A stretch of DNA of 17,133 nt from an uncultured Porphyromonadaceae bacterium. Its GTDB lineage: Bacteria > Bacteroidota > Bacteroidia > Bacteroidales > Muribaculaceae. Positions 14,318-17,133 of the stretch are shown here, in pieces. Below the pieces are notes generated by a model. It worked only from the letters and a program-made list of their open reading frames with translations. It was not told the origin of the DNA and searched no databases. Location: contig CAMWUZ010000016.1 in the NCBI GenBank assembly GCA_947177595.1, forward strand, positions 1-17,133. Direction: 5' to 3'. The translations under genes were made by a program, and so were the position numbers. Positions within the stretch are counted from its first letter, which is position 1. Every line of letters starts with the position of its first letter.

Positions 14318-15783
14318 AGCCAACCGGTTTTTTTGATGGATACCATCACTCCGAAGCTGGGTCCGAGAAGTGAACCGCCGTCAGTGGCGATAGAGAATTT
14401 TCCGCTCCATCCGGATAGTTTCTGCGGGGTGAATGTGGTCTCGATAAGAGTATTGAAATTTTTAAGCACTTTAGGAGTAGGGGTGTCGTATGTGCCCCAG
14501 CTGCGGGTGTATGACAGTAGGAGCCGGTAGCCTACAAATGGAATCGGCTGTCCCTCAAGTCCGAGGTGGTGGGTTTTCACTCTGTTGTGATAAAAGTAGA
14601 GGTTATGGTCGCGGTTATATATCGGTGAAATGAGCATCGGGTTGCCTATGCCCATTCCCCAGTTCTGCCAACCGGTATAAATACTATGGTTGTAATATTG
14701 GTCTCTTCCGCTCACTTGTTCGGTGATTTCTGGAGTGTGGTCCCAATACACCGGTCCACCCTGATCTTTCGTCATAAGATATTCATACACCACAGTGCTG
14801 ACGAAAGGATTCTTCGGCAGTCTCATTTCTGCTCCGAGCAGCATATCCCGCCAGGTGTAGTCGAGAAACATCATTGAATGGTCTTCAAAGAAATGGTCAT
14901 AATAAACTTTCGCAGACCAATCATTGCTTGACGGTGTATAAGATAATGCGAAGTTCCAGTCTCCCACGTGATTGCCATACACGTTTGTCTGCTCTCCGAT
15001 TGGGGTATCTGATCCTCCTGATGAGGGAATAATCACTTTCAGCCAGTCTTTCAGTGAGTTAGGCATATCAATGACGGAATTATCTCTGATTGATTTGCCT
15101 CCAAACTGCGCCGCCATCTGCAATCCTCCTTCAAATTCAAGTGGGAAGCGCCGGTAATCACCGATTTTCAGGAATCCGGCTTTTGAGTGGAAAAGTACAT
15201 CTTCAGTACGGTTGCTCCCTTCTGCAACGAAATTTTTCTGCCAGCGTGAATCAGTGAAGAATCCGTATGAAATATATCCTTTCACTGAGAGCCATCCCTT
15301 GGTGAGGGGCACTTTGGTATATTCGGGAATACCTAGCTTTGCCTGAGGAATAGGACGTGAGTTATTAGAAAAAGTGAGATTGCCGGTAGAGAGGCGTGGA
15401 TTATTGAACCCTCCTGAAAACTCTTTGCTACCTACAGTGAGTCCGAGACAACGGTAGCGAAGCTCGGCATAAAGTTGCTGTACAATAAATGAGGATGAGA
15501 AATTATAGGCTGCCGCAAGATCTACTCCGGCTCCCCAGGCGAATTTTTTGCTGTTTTTGTTTGCTTCCTTGAAGATGCCGGCGCGCAGATAACCATTATT
15601 CTTTTTAATGGACGAAAGTCCGAATCTATTGTTTACCAGCCAGAACGGGGTGTTTTCTCCAGTACCGGTTGAGGCTGTTCCCTCCACTGTATATCTGATG
15701 CTATCCGGAATCTCGGATGCACGGACTTGGAGAGTGGTGATAAATATCACCGCTGTCAGGTACAAGTATTTAATTGCTCGCAT
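14314..15783 (-). CDS. Capsule assembly Wzi-family outer-membrane protein
   Basis: A 489-residue outer-membrane beta-barrel protein. The signal peptide covers about 1-22 (ending VRA). Then come the family-typical IPDSIRYTVEGTASTGTGEN and FWLVNNRFGLSS, followed by alternating aromatic-rich strands with short turns, e.g. WGAGVDLAAAYN, FIVQQLYAELRYRCLGLTVG and YHNRVKTHHLGLEG. The latter is the late barrel region seen in Bacteroidetes Wzi-like proteins. In E. coli, Wzi is a surface lectin that anchors group 1 capsule; here the longer Bacteroidetes form is seen, with a likely similar surface-binding role. The ATG at 15783 is preferred to an in-frame TTG at 15813, which overlaps the promoter box. 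Proximity to WecA-, Wza- and Wzz-like genes supports a role in the same polymer system. Its 3' end overlaps the next gene by 4 bp. Confidence 0.85.
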   Translation of the reverse strand: MRAIKYLYLTAVIFITTLQVRASEIPDSIRYTVEGTASTGTGENTPFWLVNNRFGLSSIKKNNGYLRAGIFKEANKNSKKFAWGAGVDLAAAYNFSSSFIVQQLYAELRYRCLGLTVGSKEFSGGFNNPRLSTGNLTFSNNSRPIPQAKLGIPEYTKVPLTKGWLSVKGYISYGFFTDSRWQKNFVAEGSNRTEDVLFHSKAGFLKIGDYRRFPLEFEGGLQMAAQFGGKSIRDNSVIDMPNSLKDWLKVIIPSSGGSDTPIGEQTNVYGNHVGDWNFALSYTPSSNDWSAKVYYDHFFEDHSMMFLDYTWRDMLLGAEMRLPKNPFVSTVVYEYLMTKDQGGPVYWDHTPEITEQVSGRDQYYNHSIYTGWQNWGMGIGNPMLISPIYNRDHNLYFYHNRVKTHHLGLEGQPIPFVGYRLLLSYTRSWGTYDTPTPKVLKNFNTLIETTFTPQKLSGWSGKFSIATDGGSLLGPSFGVMVSIKKTGWL

Positions 15784-15810
15784 TACAGAGGGCTTGATGA
15801 TGTGCAGCTG

Positions 15811-15818
15811 CAAAGATA
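15811..15818 (-). promoter_or_regulatory. -7 box of the wzi promoter
   Basis: The complement reads TATCTTTG, exact TAnnTTTG, 27 bases upstream of the wzi ATG. The usual -33 TTTG is missing; its expected position lies in the loop of the adjoining terminator hairpin. The promoter is therefore only partly supported. Confidence 0.5.
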
Positions 15819-15820
15819 CG

Positions 15821-15855
15821 AAAAAATCCCGGACGCGGGTGCGTATCCGGGATTT
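15821..15855 (-). terminator. Intrinsic terminator of the oxc-permease operon
   Basis: On the minus strand AAATCCCGGA (complement of 15846-15855) pairs with TCCGGGATTT (complement of 15824-15833), a perfect 10-bp GC-rich stem with a 12-base loop, followed by six T in a row. It lies 31 bases past the permease stop. Confidence 0.92.
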
Positions 15856-15886
15856 ATTGGGTTGGATGATTAAACTTCAGTCCGTC

Positions 15887-16858
15887 TTATGCTGCGGCAA
15901 TGGCTAAATTGGTGAGCCATATCCACAGGGGACAGAATCCGATAAACAGTATCACACTGAGTGTGAGCGATGATGTACCGGTTGCCACATAAGTGTTATA
16001 TTCATCAGCGATGATAATACCTGAGAATGCCGGGGGAAGGGCTGCTGCCACAACGAGCATCTTGAGGTTTAACGGATCCATGTGGAAAAGGAGACCGAGA
16101 ATAAGTACCACACCGGGCATCAGGATCATCTTCATGATAGATCCCAGTATAGCCTGCCAGTTGATAGTGAACTTGATGGCTGAAAGTGTGATACCTGCTG
16201 AGAATACTGCCATTGATGCGTTTGCCTTGGCGATAAGGTCAAACGAAGGACTGAGTTCTTTAGGCCAGGGTATTCCGGCAACGACCCAGATAACGGCAAG
16301 TATAGGAGCCCATGCCACAGGCTGTTCGAGGGCGTGGATAACAGGTTTCCATGCACTTTCTTTCTTAGTGGAGCCGGGGTTCTGTTTCTCGAGAGAAGCA
16401 TTCATCAGCGACAGACCTACAGGGATGCCGATTGCATTGACCACGATTCCTACGATTGCCACAACGAGTGCTACCGAGGGAGATGTGCCGAATATAGGTT
16501 CGAGCACTGCGAAACCAAGGAAACCGATTGTAGGAGAACCACTGATAAGGGCACTGACTGCCGCATCGGCACCGGTATTCTTCTTAAACATTCTGAACAC
16601 GAAGTACACCAGCATGAAGCACGCCATGATGCCTATGGCAGACACAAGTGTGAGGCGGATGTCTTTCACGAGATCCTCGCGGGATGCCTGGACGATTGAT
16701 ACGAACAAAGCGGCAGGCAATGCGAAATCGAGCACGACTTTATTGAACTTTTTTGCGTCGTCACCGGAGAAGACACCCTTTTTGCCGGAAATATAGCCGG
16801 CAAGCATCACCACGATAATTGGCACGATGGCATATAGGATTACATGAGATAGATTCAT
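15887..16858 (-). CDS. Auxin-efflux-carrier (AEC) family permease, probably linked to oxalate metabolism
   Basis: A 323-residue inner-membrane protein with about ten hydrophobic helices in two halves, the AEC transporter layout. Recognisable family features are the opening helix IVPIIVVMLAGYISGKKGVF (12-31), KKFNKVVLDFALPAALF (36-52), the GSPTIGFLGFAVLEPIFG stretch (107-124), and the second-half repeat with LKMLVVAAALPPAFSGIIIA (268-287) and GTSSLTLSVILF (296-307). AEC members carry small organic anions such as malonate or malate; YfdV of E. coli sits beside oxalyl-CoA decarboxylase. Here too the gene follows an oxalyl-CoA decarboxylase by 57 bases, so oxalate, formate or a related anion is the probable substrate (inference). 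The operon ends at a strong terminator. Confidence 0.85.
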   Translation of the reverse strand: MNLSHVILYAIVPIIVVMLAGYISGKKGVFSGDDAKKFNKVVLDFALPAALFVSIVQASREDLVKDIRLTLVSAIGIMACFMLVYFVFRMFKKNTGADAAVSALISGSPTIGFLGFAVLEPIFGTSPSVALVVAIVGIVVNAIGIPVGLSLMNASLEKQNPGSTKKESAWKPVIHALEQPVAWAPILAVIWVVAGIPWPKELSPSFDLIAKANASMAVFSAGITLSAIKFTINWQAILGSIMKMILMPGVVLILGLLFHMDPLNLKMLVVAAALPPAFSGIIIADEYNTYVATGTSSLTLSVILFIGFCPLWIWLTNLAIAAA

Positions 16859-16915
16859 GATATGTTATTTTTTAATTAAACTTAATGCTAAAAGGGAATT
16901 CTTGACTCTCGCTGA

Positions 16916-17133
16916 TTAAACGGTATATTCAATAAGAGGAGTCGGGTTCAGATAACCGATGTGTCCGCTCTCCTTACCTGAATCGGCTGCGAGCTGAACA
17001 TCGATCATAGCCGGTTTCTTAGATGCGATAGCCTCTTTAAGGGCGGCTGTGAGCTCGTCAGGTGTGGTCACATAATAACTCTTTGCGCCGAAAGCATCGC
17101 CGATTTTGTCATAACGTGCGTTGATATCCAGGG
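16916..17133 (-). CDS. oxc: Oxalyl-CoA decarboxylase, C-terminal end (runs off right edge)
   Basis: The last 71 residues of a thiamine-diphosphate enzyme that decarboxylates oxalyl-CoA to formyl-CoA in oxalate breakdown. The reading starts in a partial codon at the edge: LDINARYDKIGDAFGAKSYY, then VTTPDELTAALKEAIASKKP, and the closing ESGHIGYLNPTPLIEYTV. The RYDK...AFG.K.Y.VTTPDEL segment and the ESGxIxxLNP tail are the C-terminal signatures I recognise from Oxc, including E. coli YfdU; the tail forms a lid over the active site in the Oxalobacter enzyme. The related 2-hydroxyacyl-CoA lyases share the RYEK...TPEEL part but not the ESG...LNP tail, so Oxc is favoured. The full protein is about 560 residues, so only about one eighth is visible. 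It is followed by an AEC-type permease. Confidence 0.88.
   Translation of the reverse strand, partial: LDINARYDKIGDAFGAKSYYVTTPDELTAALKEAIASKKPAMIDVQLAADSGKESGHIGYLNPTPLIEYTV

Noticed and set aside
15993..16796. 267-codon plus-strand open frame opposite the AEC permease
   Set aside because: The minus-strand frame gives a coherent ten-helix AEC protein with a terminator; the opposite frame gives no recognisable protein and no start context.

Overview
The window reads as a chromosomal segment of a Bacteroidales bacterium. The genes match Bacteroidetes families (a DUF4301-type protein, the LptE/TPR/SecG cluster, Wzi and six-SLBB export proteins). Several start regions carry the Bacteroidetes promoter pattern TTTG-N19/20-TAnnTTTG, and Shine-Dalgarno sites are mostly absent. 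A gut Muribaculaceae-like origin is plausible, partly because an oxalyl-CoA decarboxylase is present, but the sequence alone does not prove the family. I see no mobile element, tRNA, rRNA or CRISPR array.

Left part (1-4002): the N-terminal half of serC runs off the left edge on the minus strand. Divergent from it is a small secreted Spy/CpxP-like protein with a cysteine cluster and a glycine-rich repeat tail. A bidirectional terminator separates it from a convergent GNAT acetyltransferase. Upstream of that, also on the minus strand, is a DUF4301-type protein whose motifs resemble UDP-sugar pyrophosphorylases.

Middle (4092-7601, plus strand): a cell-envelope and housekeeping run. It holds lptE (LPS transport lipoprotein), a conserved TPR-like protein and secG in one tight operon ending in a clear terminator, then rbfA (ribosome maturation) with a LolC/E-like permease. 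Two AAGTGGG boxes lie just upstream of the lptE promoter.

Right part (7636-15783, minus strand): a polysaccharide-export region. In transcription order it has wzi and a small lipoprotein overlapping by ATGA, then a promoter with a roughly 220-nt structured leader, then wecA-like initiating transferase, a Wza-like six-SLBB export protein, a Wzz-like chain-length protein, a glucosaminidase and queF. WecA would load the first sugar phosphate on undecaprenyl phosphate. The Wzz- and Wza-like proteins would control length and export, and Wzi would bind the product at the surface. No glycosyltransferase, flippase or polymerase is in view, so those steps must be encoded elsewhere.

Right edge (15887-17133, minus strand): the C-terminal end of an oxalyl-CoA decarboxylase followed by an auxin-efflux-carrier-type permease. 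The pairing resembles E. coli yfdU-yfdV and suggests an oxalate-handling module. The most notable items are the reinterpretation of the DUF4301 protein, the wecA leader with an attenuator-like hairpin, the oxalate module, the Spy-like protein with its repeat tail, and the unknown lipoprotein coupled to Wzi.
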